The notes under the pieces are model-generated. The model saw only the letters and a program-made list of their open reading frames with translations, was not told the DNA's origin and searched no databases. This document shows, in pieces, positions 6,829-14,991 of a DNA stretch of 26,413 bases. Every line of letters starts with the position of its first letter. The first letter of the stretch is position 1. This stretch comes from Gp6-AA40 sp035647075 (GTDB taxonomy: Bacteria > Acidobacteriota > Vicinamibacteria > Vicinamibacterales > UBA2999), in the NCBI GenBank assembly GCA_035647075.1, contig DASROF010000131.1, positions 1 to 26,413 of the forward strand. The letters are read 5' to 3'. The position numbers and the translations under genes are program-made.

Positions 6829-7717
6829 TCTGCACCTGCTCCCGCATCTTCTCGAGTTCCGCCTTGGCCGTGATGATCAGCTCGGAGACGCTGATGCCGT
6901 CGGCCTTGGAACCGACCGTGTTGATCTCGCGGTTCATCTCCTGCAGCAGGAAGTCCAGCTTGCGGCCGCACGGCTCCTGGCCGTCGGCGAGCGCGAGCCA
7001 ATGGGCGAGGTGCGCCCGGAAGCGCGTTACCTCTTCGGAGATATCCGATCGCGCCGCCGTTCGGACAATCTCCTGCGCCAGCATCGCCTGATCGACCGGC
7101 AGCTCGGAACTGATTTCAGCGATCCGTTCGTGCAGGCGCGCTTCGACGGCTGCGCGCCCCTCGTCGGCGGCGACGCGAAGACGCTCGATGAGCGACGCCA
7201 GCAGCTGCCGCCGCGTTTCGAGATCGCTCCGGAGATGATCGCCTTCCCGAATGCGCATCGCATCGAGATCCGCGAGCGCCTGCTCCACTGAGGCCTCGAC
7301 GCTCGATCCCAGCTGCGCTTCAACAGCCGGGTCCGCCTCGGCCGGACGGTCACGAACGGCGATCGCCTGGGGATGACGCAGGAGGTCGCCCGGGGTCATC
7401 GTGCCGCTGACCAGCCCGCGTTCCCGTGCGCGCTCGATGACCGCCGCCAGCGCATTCGCGAAATCCTCGTTGAGCTCCACCGTGGGGGTTGTGGGATTCC
7501 TCAACTGCACCGAGATGGCGAGTTCCACGCGCCCACGCGCCAGCCGCTTCTGCAGCAGCGCCCGGACGCGAGGCTCGAGGTCCGCCAGCGACGGCGGGAC
7601 CCGCAGCTGCAGGTCGAGGAAGCGGTGGTTCACCGACCTGACCGTCACACCGAGCGTCGCCCGCTCGTCCTCATGGGTGAGCGAGGCAAACCCCGTCATC
7701 GACTTAATCATCGGCAT
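6818..7717 (-). CDS. yicC: YicC/YloC family endoribonuclease
   Basis: A 299-residue member of the YicC/YloC family, whose E. coli member has been described as an endoribonuclease with a role in RNA turnover and stress survival. The N-terminal signature IKSMTGFA is followed by VRSVNHRFLDLQLRVP and a LEPRVRALLQKRLARGRVEL block. The C-terminal domain ends with the characteristic INTVGSKADG...ELEKMREQVQNVE. Two ATGs are possible, 7717 and 7711. The second would give the common family N-terminus MIKSMTGFA, and neither has a convincing Shine-Dalgarno; the longer form is listed. It lies 66 bases after the ABC transporter and overlaps gmk. Confidence 0.94.
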   Translation of the reverse strand: MPMIKSMTGFASLTHEDERATLGVTVRSVNHRFLDLQLRVPPSLADLEPRVRALLQKRLARGRVELAISVQLRNPTTPTVELNEDFANALAAVIERARERGLVSGTMTPGDLLRHPQAIAVRDRPAEADPAVEAQLGSSVEASVEQALADLDAMRIREGDHLRSDLETRRQLLASLIERLRVAADEGRAAVEARLHERIAEISSELPVDQAMLAQEIVRTAARSDISEEVTRFRAHLAHWLALADGQEPCGRKLDFLLQEMNREINTVGSKADGISVSELIITAKAELEKMREQVQNVE

Positions 7718-7783
7718 TCATGCGTTTCGCGTTGGCCACGACGAACACGAAGCCTGTAGCCACCCCTTCGAACGCCGTGTGGC

Positions 7784-9523
7784 TCAGACAGCTTCCGATC
7801 CCGAGTCGTCGCGCAACTGCAAGTCATAGAGTTTGGCATACGCGCCGCCGCGGGCGATCAACTCGTCATGTGTTCCGGTCTCGACCACCAAGCCGCGTTC
7901 GAGCACGACAATCGCGTCTGCCCGTCGCACCGTCGACAGCCGGTGAGCAATCACGAACGAGGTCCGGTTGAGCATCAGGTTCGCCAGCGCCTCCTGCACC
8001 AGCATCTCCGACTCCGCGTCCAGCGAGGAAGTGGCCTCATCGAGAATCAGCAGCGGCGAGTCGCGCAGCAGCGCGCGCGCGATGGCCAGCCGCTGACGCT
8101 GGCCTCCGGATATCCGCTGCCCCCGTTCGCCGATCACCGTGTCGTACCCGTTATCCAGCGTGACGATGAATTCGTGAGCGTGTGCCGCGCGTGCGGCGGC
8201 CTCAATCTCCGCCGACGATGCCGCGGGACGGCCGAACGCGATATTGGCGGCGATCGTATCGTCAAAGAGCACAGTCTCCTGCGTCACCATGCCCAGCTGT
8301 GAGCGCAGCGATTCGAGTGTGAGGTTGCGCACATCGTGGCCGTCGACGACGATGCTGCCGCCGGTGACGTCGTAGAACCTCGGAATCAGGTTCACCAGCG
8401 TGCTTTTGCCGGCGCCGCTGCGCCCGACGATCGCCAGGGTCTGGCCCGCGCGGACCGTGAACGTCACGCCGCGCAGCGTCGCCTCCTCTGCACCGTCGTA
8501 GGAGAAACAGACGTTGCGGAACTCGACGGATCGCGTGAATTGCGCCAGCGGAACGGCGTCCTCAGCTTCCACCACCTCGCTGTGTGTTTCCAGAATCTCG
8601 AAGATCCGCTCGCCTGCTGCTCGCGCCTGCTGCAGATCGGCGTTGACGCGGCTGAGCTTCTTGGCTGGCCCGTACATCGTGAAGAGAGCGGCCACGAACG
8701 TCACGAACTGCCCCGTCGAGAGGCGGCCTGACGCGATCGACTCGCTCCCGTACCACAGCGCGGTGGCGAAGGCGATGCCGCCGATGAACTCCATCAACGG
8801 CGGCAGCCCGGACAGCACGCCCGTGACCTTCATGGTGGTTCTGTAGTAGTAGTCGGACGCCCGTTCGAACTTCGCCGTCTCGCGATCCTCGGCGCCAAAC
8901 GCCTTGACGATGCGATGTCCGGTGAACGCCTCGGCGCTGACGTGGGATATCTGTTCAAGCGCCTCCTGACTGCGTCGCGTCGTTCGACGGACCCGCTGAC
9001 CGAGCCTGACGAGCGGATACACCACCAGCGGTGTCCCGGTGAGACAGACGATCGCCAGCCTCGCATCCTGCTGGAACAGCAGCACAGTAAAGAAAATCAG
9101 CGAGAGCGACTCTCGCCCGAGATCGCCGAGCGTCTCCGAGACGGCGCGTTGCACCTGAGCCACGTCGCTGGTGATCCGCGACATCAGCCGGCCGCTGGTG
9201 TTCATGGAAAAGAACGCCGCCGACTGCCCCAGGATGTGCCGGAACAGGCGGTCGCGGATGTCTCGCACCACCAGTTGACCGACGTCGGTCATCAGATAGC
9301 CCGACACATACGCGCCAATTCCCTTTGCGAGGTAGAGCCCGAGGATCGTGGCGATGGTCGTGGCCAGAGCCGTCCGCGAGGGAAGCACCTCGTCCAGGAT
9401 CGGCCTGAGCAGTCGCAGGAGGCCGTAAGACGCGGCACCGTACAGAGTCATGGCGGCCACGGCGATCACCAGGCGGCCGCGATACGGTCGGCTGAACTCG
9501 AGCAGGCGGGAGTAGACGTTCAC
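7784..9523 (-). CDS. msbA: MsbA-type lipid/polysaccharide ABC exporter (fused permease and ATPase)
   Basis: A 579-residue half-transporter: an N-terminal type I exporter membrane domain with about six helices (first at ~18-40, others near 55-78, 138-172 and 240-285) and a C-terminal ATPase. ATPase motifs are complete: Walker A GRSGAGKST (367-375), Q-loop Gln415, signature SGGQRQR (472-478), Walker B LLILDEA (491-497) and switch His527. Length and sequence style match the MsbA lipid A-core flippase group, which works as a homodimer in the inner membrane. The substrate is not provable from sequence; its place after ugd and galE fits an envelope glycolipid. The GTG start at 9523 lies 11 bases after the galE stop and has no clear Shine-Dalgarno. 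Confidence 0.88.
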   Translation of the reverse strand: MNVYSRLLEFSRPYRGRLVIAVAAMTLYGAASYGLLRLLRPILDEVLPSRTALATTIATILGLYLAKGIGAYVSGYLMTDVGQLVVRDIRDRLFRHILGQSAAFFSMNTSGRLMSRITSDVAQVQRAVSETLGDLGRESLSLIFFTVLLFQQDARLAIVCLTGTPLVVYPLVRLGQRVRRTTRRSQEALEQISHVSAEAFTGHRIVKAFGAEDRETAKFERASDYYYRTTMKVTGVLSGLPPLMEFIGGIAFATALWYGSESIASGRLSTGQFVTFVAALFTMYGPAKKLSRVNADLQQARAAGERIFEILETHSEVVEAEDAVPLAQFTRSVEFRNVCFSYDGAEEATLRGVTFTVRAGQTLAIVGRSGAGKSTLVNLIPRFYDVTGGSIVVDGHDVRNLTLESLRSQLGMVTQETVLFDDTIAANIAFGRPAASSAEIEAAARAAHAHEFIVTLDNGYDTVIGERGQRISGGQRQRLAIARALLRDSPLLILDEATSSLDAESEMLVQEALANLMLNRTSFVIAHRLSTVRRADAIVVLERGLVVETGTHDELIARGGAYAKLYDLQLRDDSGSEAV

Positions 9524-9534
9524 CGCGTTAGAAG

Positions 9535-10524
9535 TTACCTGTGGCGATCAGCGTATCCGTGAGGATGGGCCTCGTGCCAGCGCCAGGCGTCGGCCACGAT
9601 CGTAGTCAGATCGGGCCGCTGTGGTACCCACCCCAGGTCCGCACGGATTCGCTCCGCCGAGGCATACAGGATCGCCGGGTCGCCGGGACGGCGAGCCGCG
9701 GACCGCCAGGTCACTTTCCTGCCGGTCGCCTGCTCCACCGCGGCGATCACCTGCCTGACTGACGAAGGGCGCTCGGTCCCGACGTTATAGCTGCCCGATG
9801 CGCCGCCACCAGCCAGCCATGCGAGAGCGCGCACGTGGGCGTCCGCCAGATCGGTCACGTGCACGTAGTCTCGCAGACAGGTGCCGTCGGGCGTGGGGTA
9901 ATCCTCCCCGAACACCTCCAGCGCCGGCCCGCCGAGCGCGGCGTCGAACGTACGCGGAATGACGTGGATCTCCGGGGCGTGATCCTCTCCGAGCTCCCCG
10001 TCAGGGTCTGCCCCCGCGGCGTTGAAGTAGCGAAGCCGGATCGAATGGATGCCGTACGCCCGCTCGAAGTGCGGCAGGGCCTGCTCGATCGCCAGCTTCG
10101 ACTGGCCATAGGCGTTAATCGGGTTGTTCGGGTGTGTTTCGCGGATCGGCGTGTCGACAGGCTCTCCGTACACGGCACACGTCGATGAGAACACGAAGTG
10201 TCGGCAGCCCTCCGCTGCCATGGCTTCGAGCGTGCCGAGGGTGCCGATGACGTTGTTGCGGTAGTAGCCGGCGGGGTCTTTCACCGAGTCTGGCACTACC
10301 AGCCACGCGGCGAAGTGCATCACCGCCGTCGCGCCCGTCTCACGGAGTGCCCGCCGGACAGCGGCGACGTCGGCAATGTTCCCCTCGATCAGCCGCGCGC
10401 CGAGCGCGGCGGCCCGATGTCCAGCGGACAGGTCGTCATAGATGACCACCTCGTGTCCGGCCTGGCGCAGCGCCTTGGCGGCGTGGCTGCCGACGTAGCC
10501 GGCGCCGCCGGTGACCAGAACCAC
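9535..10524 (-). CDS. galE: UDP-glucose 4-epimerase
   Basis: It interconverts UDP-glucose and UDP-galactose using bound NAD. With the GTG at 10524 as start the protein has 329 residues and begins MVLVTGGAGYVGSH, the normal GalE N-terminus. The NAD motif is GGAGYVG (6-12), catalytic Ser/Thr lies in SSTCAVYG (113-120), and the YxxxK pair is Tyr139/Lys143. The frame also stays open to a TTG at 10590, but the extra ~22 residues (SARSGSPRAEAKG) are unlike GalE and are coded by a palindromic repeat, and that TTG has no Shine-Dalgarno. AAAGG precedes the GTG by about ten bases. It sits between ugd and the ABC exporter and supplies UDP-galactose for the neighbouring glycosyltransferases. Confidence 0.93.
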   Translation of the reverse strand: MVLVTGGAGYVGSHAAKALRQAGHEVVIYDDLSAGHRAAALGARLIEGNIADVAAVRRALRETGATAVMHFAAWLVVPDSVKDPAGYYRNNVIGTLGTLEAMAAEGCRHFVFSSTCAVYGEPVDTPIRETHPNNPINAYGQSKLAIEQALPHFERAYGIHSIRLRYFNAAGADPDGELGEDHAPEIHVIPRTFDAALGGPALEVFGEDYPTPDGTCLRDYVHVTDLADAHVRALAWLAGGGASGSYNVGTERPSSVRQVIAAVEQATGRKVTWRSAARRPGDPAILYASAERIRADLGWVPQRPDLTTIVADAWRWHEAHPHGYADRHR

Positions 10525-10576
10525 GTGGCGCTGACCTTTCGCCTCCGCTCGGGGTGACCCTGAGCGTGCCGACGGG
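10525..10576. repeat. imperfect palindromic repeat filling the ugd-galE gap
   Basis: The spacer between the ugd stop and the preferred galE start is an imperfect inverted repeat centred on GGGTGACCC (about 10552-10560). The left arm contains CTTTCGCCTCCGCTCGGG and the right arm TGAGCGTGCCGACGGG, which pair over most of their length. It resembles the CTGAGCG-type dispersed repeat that I recall from many high-GC genomes; that likeness is from memory, not a search. Confidence 0.5.
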
Positions 10577-11875
10577 TTAGTGTCGCCCAATGGAGTAGTA
10601 GGTAAATCCGTTCTGCTTCATCTGATCCGGCGTGAAGAGGTTGCGTCCGTCGAAGATGATTGGCGCCCGCATCAGTGTCCGCATCCGGCTGAAATCCGGC
10701 CGGCGGAACTCGTTCCATTCAGTGACGATCACCAGGGCGTCGGCGCCTTTGAGGGCATCGTAGTTCGTTGCCGCATATGTGATGCGATTGCCGAAGATGC
10801 CCTTCGCGACGTCGGCCGCCTGAGGATCGTATGCCTGCACTTTCGTACCGGCAGCGACGAAGGCTTCGATCAACGGAATCGACGGCGCCTCCCTCATGTC
10901 GTCGGTCCTCGGCTTGAATGCCAGGCCCCAGACAGCAACGGTCTTTCCTTTCAGCGGCCCGAGTTGCTTCTTGGCCTTGGCAAAGAGGCGTGTCTTTTGC
11001 GCCTTGTTCACGTCCTCAACCGACTGCAGGATCTTGAATTGATAGCCGCGGTCGGCGGCAAACCGGATCATCGCCTGCACGTCTTTCGGGAAACAGCTCC
11101 CGCCGTACCCACAGCCCGGGAACAGGAATGACGGCCCGATCCGCGTGTCCGAGCCGATCGCTTTACGCACCTGATCGACGTCACCGCCCACGACCTCGCA
11201 GAGATTCGCCACCTCGTTCATGAAGGAGATACGCGTCGCCAGCATCGCATTGGCTGCGTACTTCGTGAGCTCGGCGCTGGCGCAGTCCATCACCATGATC
11301 GGCGCGCCGGTGCGCGTGAACGGCGTGTATAGCTCCAGCATCAGGTCGGTGGCCCGCTGGTCCTCCGCGCCGATCACGACGCGGTCCGGCTTCATGAAGT
11401 CGTCGATCGCGGCCCCCTGCTTCAGAAACTCGGGATTGCTGACCACGCTGAACGGATGCGTCGTTTCGCGCCGAACCACCTCCTGTACCTTGCGTGAGGT
11501 GCCGACGGGGACCGTGCTCTTGTCGACGATGACCTTGTAGCCGTTCATCGCCTTGGCGACGTCACGCGCCACGCCGAGCACGTGCTTCAGGTCCGCTGAC
11601 CCGTCCTCGTCCTGCGGTGTACCGACCGCGATAAAAATAATTTGAGCGTCGCGAACCGCGCGCGGGAGCGCCGTGGAAAACGTCAGGCGCCCTTCCTGAC
11701 GGTTGCGGCGAACCAATTCCTCGAGGCCTGGCTCGTAGATCGGGATCTTTCCGCGCTGGAGCATCCGAATCTTGGCGTCGTTGTTGTCGACGCAGATGAC
11801 GTCATTCCCGCTCTCCGCAAAGCACGCACCAGCAACGAGGCCGACGTACCCCGTTCCGACGACTGCAATTTTCAA
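10577..11875 (-). CDS. ugd: UDP-glucose 6-dehydrogenase
   Basis: It oxidises UDP-glucose to UDP-glucuronate with two NAD+. The 432 residues show NAD motif GTGYVG (7-12), the substrate segment FLKQGAAIDDF (150-160), Lys205 in ELTKYAANA, and catalytic Cys261 in GCGYGGSCFPKD. The C-terminal UDP-binding domain contains VAVWGLAFKPRTDDMREAPS. The start is TTG at 11875, with GAGGA (11882-11886) six bases upstream and the expected first residues KIAVVGTGYVG. It is divergent from the glycosyltransferase cluster and first in the minus-strand run. Together with the decarboxylase at 18639 it forms the UDP-glucose to UDP-xylose route. Confidence 0.96.
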   Translation of the reverse strand: MKIAVVGTGYVGLVAGACFAESGNDVICVDNNDAKIRMLQRGKIPIYEPGLEELVRRNRQEGRLTFSTALPRAVRDAQIIFIAVGTPQDEDGSADLKHVLGVARDVAKAMNGYKVIVDKSTVPVGTSRKVQEVVRRETTHPFSVVSNPEFLKQGAAIDDFMKPDRVVIGAEDQRATDLMLELYTPFTRTGAPIMVMDCASAELTKYAANAMLATRISFMNEVANLCEVVGGDVDQVRKAIGSDTRIGPSFLFPGCGYGGSCFPKDVQAMIRFAADRGYQFKILQSVEDVNKAQKTRLFAKAKKQLGPLKGKTVAVWGLAFKPRTDDMREAPSIPLIEAFVAAGTKVQAYDPQAADVAKGIFGNRITYAATNYDALKGADALVIVTEWNEFRRPDFSRMRTLMRAPIIFDGRNLFTPDQMKQNGFTYYSIGRH

Positions 11876-11928
11876 TCGGTTTCCTCAGAGAGAAATTTGA
11901 AGTTGTGAAGCTATCATCTCATGGAGCC
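11876..11928. promoter_or_regulatory. compact divergent region between ugd and the glycosyltransferase cluster
   Basis: The two divergent coding regions are separated by at most 53 bases, so promoters for both directions must overlap each other or the coding ends. It holds the ugd ribosome site GAGGA (minus strand, 11882-11886) and, on the plus strand, a TATCAT (11912-11917) that could be a -10 box for the cluster. No convincing -35 hexamer is visible for either direction. Confidence 0.3.
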
Positions 11929-13071
11929 GTGCAGATTCTCGTCGATTACCGTCCTGCGCTGCGCGCGCGCACCGGCGTCGGCGAGTACATGCACGAAATC
12001 ATTCGTGCCTACACAGCGACGCACACTGATCGCGTCGTGGCGTTCACCAGTTCCTGGCGCGACCGGGCTGCTCCCGGAACGGGTGAACGGCTCGGCGCCA
12101 CGGTCGTCGATCGTCGCGTACCGGTGCGCGTGCTGAACTTCCTCTGGCATCGGCTGCAGTGGCCGCCCGTCGAAGCGCTCGCCGGCTCGTTCGACGTCGT
12201 CCACGCCGCGCACCCGCTGCTGATCCCCAGCCGCCGCGCTGCGCGCGTGGTCACTGTGCATGATCTCTACTTTCTCGATCATCCAGAGCGCACCAGCAGC
12301 GAGATCAGGCGCGACTATCCGGCGTTGACGGCGTTGCACGCACGTGCCGCTGACGCAGTGGTCACGCCGTCGCAGTACACCAGGGAGCTTGTCGTCTCAC
12401 GTCTCGGCGTTCCGGCAGAACGCGTCTATGCGTGCCCTTTCGGCGCACCAACGTGGCGCACCCTTGGTCGTCAGCCAAACAGGCCGGCCGACGGCTACTT
12501 CCTTTTCGTGGGCACGCTGGTCGCCCGCAAGAATCTCTCGACGCTACTCGACGCGTATGAACGGGTGATCGCCAAGAGGCCCGACGCTCCGCGGCTGGTG
12601 ATTGCGGGCGCGCCAACCGCTGATGCGCTGCCCTGGTTGCAACGGCTGCAGCAGCCGCCACTGGCCGGTCGGGTCGAGCACGCCGGCTATATCTCGGAGA
12701 GCGATCGGGAGCGGCTGTACGCCGGCGCCCTCGCGTTGGTCATGCCATCGCTCGACGAGGGGTTCGGCGTACCTGCGCTCGAGGCCATGGCCGCGGGCGT
12801 TCCGGTGATCGCCTCGAACCGCGGCTCCCTGCCGGAAGTGATCGGCGATGCAGGAACGCTGCTGGACGCACAGGACATCGACGGCTTCGCGGCGGCGATG
12901 GAGCGCGCGGCGCGCGATCACGAGTGGGCGATCGACCGAGGCGCCGCAGGTCTGGCGCGCGCGGCGTCGTTTACGTGGAGGACGACTGCGATACGGCTAC
13001 GGCAGGCCTACCTTGACGCAGTTGGCAGACACCGTGGTGGTGCCCCCGATTCATCGAGCGGGCCACGCTGA
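11929..13071 (+). CDS. GT4 family glycosyltransferase, first of the polysaccharide cluster
   Basis: A retaining GT-B glycosyltransferase, 380 residues from the GTG at 11929. The N-terminal domain starts MQILVDYRPALRARTGVGEY, matching the paralogues at 13073 and 14992, which also begin at the first beta strand. An earlier in-frame GTG at 11905 would add eight unrelated residues. The HDLYFLDHPE segment follows, then the C-terminal nucleotide-sugar domain with FLFVGTLVARKNLSTLLDAY and the EX7E motif (Glu277, Glu285 in DEGFGVPALEAMAAG). It probably adds one sugar from an NDP-sugar (or GDP-mannose) to the lipid-linked oligosaccharide at the inner face of the inner membrane. Donor and linkage cannot be read from the sequence. 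The next gene starts one base after its stop. Confidence 0.88.
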   Translation: MQILVDYRPALRARTGVGEYMHEIIRAYTATHTDRVVAFTSSWRDRAAPGTGERLGATVVDRRVPVRVLNFLWHRLQWPPVEALAGSFDVVHAAHPLLIPSRRAARVVTVHDLYFLDHPERTSSEIRRDYPALTALHARAADAVVTPSQYTRELVVSRLGVPAERVYACPFGAPTWRTLGRQPNRPADGYFLFVGTLVARKNLSTLLDAYERVIAKRPDAPRLVIAGAPTADALPWLQRLQQPPLAGRVEHAGYISESDRERLYAGALALVMPSLDEGFGVPALEAMAAGVPVIASNRGSLPEVIGDAGTLLDAQDIDGFAAAMERAARDHEWAIDRGAAGLARAASFTWRTTAIRLRQAYLDAVGRHRGGAPDSSSGPR

Positions 13072-13072
13072 G

Positions 13073-14155
13073 ATGCGGATCGCCATTGATGCACGGGAGC
13101 TCGCTGGACGGCCCACAGGGGTCGGACGGTATGTGACGGAAATCCTGCGCGCCTGGAGTGATCTTGCCGGCGCGCACACACATGAGTTCGTCCTGTGCTC
13201 GACTGGACCAGTGCCGCAGCCCGTATCCCTCCGTGCCGAACAGGTCATTGCCGACGGGACTGGAACGGTATGGGAACAATTCGCGCTCCCGCGCCTCGTC
13301 GCCCGCGCCGGTGCGGACGTCCTGTTTGCACCGGGGTACACCGGCCCGCTCCTGAGCCGTGTCCCGATGGTGGCCACGATTCACGACGTGTCCTTTGCGG
13401 CGCACCCGGAGTGGTTCTCCTGGCGCGAAGGTCTGCGGCGCCGGGTGCTGACCCGGTGGACCACACGGAAGGCTTCCCGCATCATCACCGTCTCAGATTT
13501 TTCGAAGCAGGAAATCGTACGGCACCTGGGTGCCCCACAGACAAAGATCGAGGTGATCTATTCGGGCGTCACACCCATTGCCCCGCAGGCCCATTCGCAC
13601 GCCGACGGCGGCGACACCGTCTTATTCGTCGGATCGCTGTTCAACAGGCGGCACATCCCGGAGGTGATCGCAGGGTTCGAGCAGCTCGCCGCCCGGCATC
13701 CGTCCACTCAGCTCGTCCTCGTGGGCGACAACCGTACACGGCCGCACATCGACATCGACCGGGTGATTGCGAGGAGCCCCGTGCGTGATCGCATTCATGC
13801 GCGCGCCTACGTCTCCGATCATGAACTGGCTACCCTGTATCAGCGGGCGCGCGCGTTTGTCTTCCTCTCCGACTACGAAGGCTTTGCCATGACTCCGCTC
13901 GACGCGCTTGGCGCTGGAGTACCGGTAGTGCTCCTGGCCACTGACGTCGCGCGCGAAATCTACGGTCCCGCGGCAACCTACGTCGACCGCCCTGACCCGG
14001 CGTCGATCGCGGAAGGGCTCGAACGGGCGTTGTTCGACGACACAGAACGGTCGCGAGTACTGACCGCCGCTGCCGCCCAACTCGCACGCTATTCATGGCG
14101 CGAATGCGCCCAGCGCACCCTTCAGGTGCTGCTCGCGTGCGCCAGGCACCATTAA
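13073..14155 (+). CDS. GT4 family glycosyltransferase with an EX7D variant motif
   Basis: A 360-residue paralogue of the previous gene. The frame is open upstream to 12848, inside the preceding gene, but the ATG at 13073 in TGAGATG gives the family N-terminus MRIAIDARELAGRPTGVGRY. The acceptor domain has ATIHDVSFAAHPEWFSW and TVSDFSKQEIVRHLG; the donor domain has VLFVGSLFNRRHIPEV. The nucleotide-sugar motif reads EGFAMTPLDALGAG: Glu269 is present but the second acidic residue of EX7E is Asp277. This may alter donor binding or be neutral. It overlaps the following GT2 gene by one base (TAATG), so translation is probably coupled. Confidence 0.88.
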   Translation: MRIAIDARELAGRPTGVGRYVTEILRAWSDLAGAHTHEFVLCSTGPVPQPVSLRAEQVIADGTGTVWEQFALPRLVARAGADVLFAPGYTGPLLSRVPMVATIHDVSFAAHPEWFSWREGLRRRVLTRWTTRKASRIITVSDFSKQEIVRHLGAPQTKIEVIYSGVTPIAPQAHSHADGGDTVLFVGSLFNRRHIPEVIAGFEQLAARHPSTQLVLVGDNRTRPHIDIDRVIARSPVRDRIHARAYVSDHELATLYQRARAFVFLSDYEGFAMTPLDALGAGVPVVLLATDVAREIYGPAATYVDRPDPASIAEGLERALFDDTERSRVLTAAAAQLARYSWRECAQRTLQVLLACARHH

Positions 14156-14958
14156 TGCCCCGGCTCTCCGTCATCATCGTCACCTTCAACTCACGTGCGG
14201 AGATTGACGCCTGCCTGCGATCGCTGACGGAAGGCATCCAGGCCGACCGCGAGATCGTGGTGGTCGACAACGCCTCGACGGACGGCACTGCCGCTCACCT
14301 GCGCGAGCGGTGGCCGGGTATCAGGCTCATCGCTCTCGGCGCCAACCTGGGCTTCGCACGGGGAACCAACATTGGCATTCAGCAGACCTTCGGCGAACTT
14401 GTACTGCTGTTGAATCCAGATACGGTCGTGCCAGCCGGAGCCATCGACCGCCTCGTCATCGCCCTCGACGGACATCCGCAGGCGGCCGCCGTCGGCCCGC
14501 GAATCGTGAACGACGACGGGTATGCAGAGCTGTCGTTTGGCCGCCTGACGGCACCTCCGTTGGAACTGCGGCAGAAGCTCCTCTCGGTGTGGAGCAAGCG
14601 CAGGGTGCCGATCGTCCTGCCGATCGTCGAGCGGATGACTCGCCGAACACGATACGTCGGTTGGATCACCGGCGCGTGTCTGCTGGCGCGTCGCGTGGAC
14701 CTGGACGCGGTCGGAGGGTTGGACGAACGTTTCTTCCTCTACATGGAGGACGTTGACCTCTGCGCGTCGTTTCGCGCCCGCGGCCGCCGTGTACTGTTCG
14801 TCGCTGACGTCGAGATCACACACCGGCGCGGCGCCAGCGCTGCGCCGATTGCAAGCGCGACCGCCTACCGACGTAGCTACCTGACCTTTTGCGAGAAGCA
14901 CTACCCGCGATGGGCGCCGCTTGTGCGTGCGTATCTACGGCTGCCGGCACAAGGCTAG
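14155..14958 (+). CDS. GT2 family glycosyltransferase (rhamnosyltransferase-like)
   Basis: An inverting GT-A glycosyltransferase, 267 residues, ATG in the TAATG junction. Visible motifs: VIIVTFNSRAEIDACLRSL (6-24), VVVDNASTDGT with the nucleotide-binding Asp, LGANLGFARGTNIGI, the metal motif LNPDTVV, and the acceptor/base region GWITGACLLARRVDLDAVGGLDERFFLYMEDVDLC with the ED dyad. This arrangement is typical of WbbL/GlfT-like rhamnosyl- and galactofuranosyltransferases. No dTDP-rhamnose or UDP-Galf synthesis gene lies in this window, so the donor is open. It is soluble or membrane-associated; no transmembrane segment is seen. Confidence 0.88.
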   Translation: MPRLSVIIVTFNSRAEIDACLRSLTEGIQADREIVVVDNASTDGTAAHLRERWPGIRLIALGANLGFARGTNIGIQQTFGELVLLLNPDTVVPAGAIDRLVIALDGHPQAAAVGPRIVNDDGYAELSFGRLTAPPLELRQKLLSVWSKRRVPIVLPIVERMTRRTRYVGWITGACLLARRVDLDAVGGLDERFFLYMEDVDLCASFRARGRRVLFVADVEITHRRGASAAPIASATAYRRSYLTFCEKHYPRWAPLVRAYLRLPAQG

Positions 14959-14977
14959 GCTGCGCACCCATCGCACC

Positions 14978-14983
14978 TATAAT
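14978..14983 (+). promoter_or_regulatory. candidate -10 box (TATAAT), possibly for a leaderless transcript
   Basis: A perfect TATAAT lies in the 33-base gap after the GT2 gene and ends eight bases before the ATG at 14992. No Shine-Dalgarno lies between them. Start of transcription 6-8 bases downstream would coincide with the ATG. No TTGACA-like hexamer is seen at the usual distance. Confidence 0.4.
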
Positions 14984-14991
14984 TTCCCCCG

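Noticed and set aside
7715..7762. Tiny open frame (GTG start, about 19 codons) ending across the yicC start
   Set aside because: No ribosome site or recognisable feature; expected by chance in this base composition.
7758..7784. AGCCAC/GTGGCT hairpin between the ABC exporter and yicC genes
   Set aside because: Only a 6-bp stem with a 15-base loop and no T-run; too weak to call a terminator.
12848..13072. Upstream extension of the second glycosyltransferase by 75 codons
   Set aside because: It lies within the first glycosyltransferase gene in another frame and has no family similarity; the ATG at 13073 gives the standard N-terminus.
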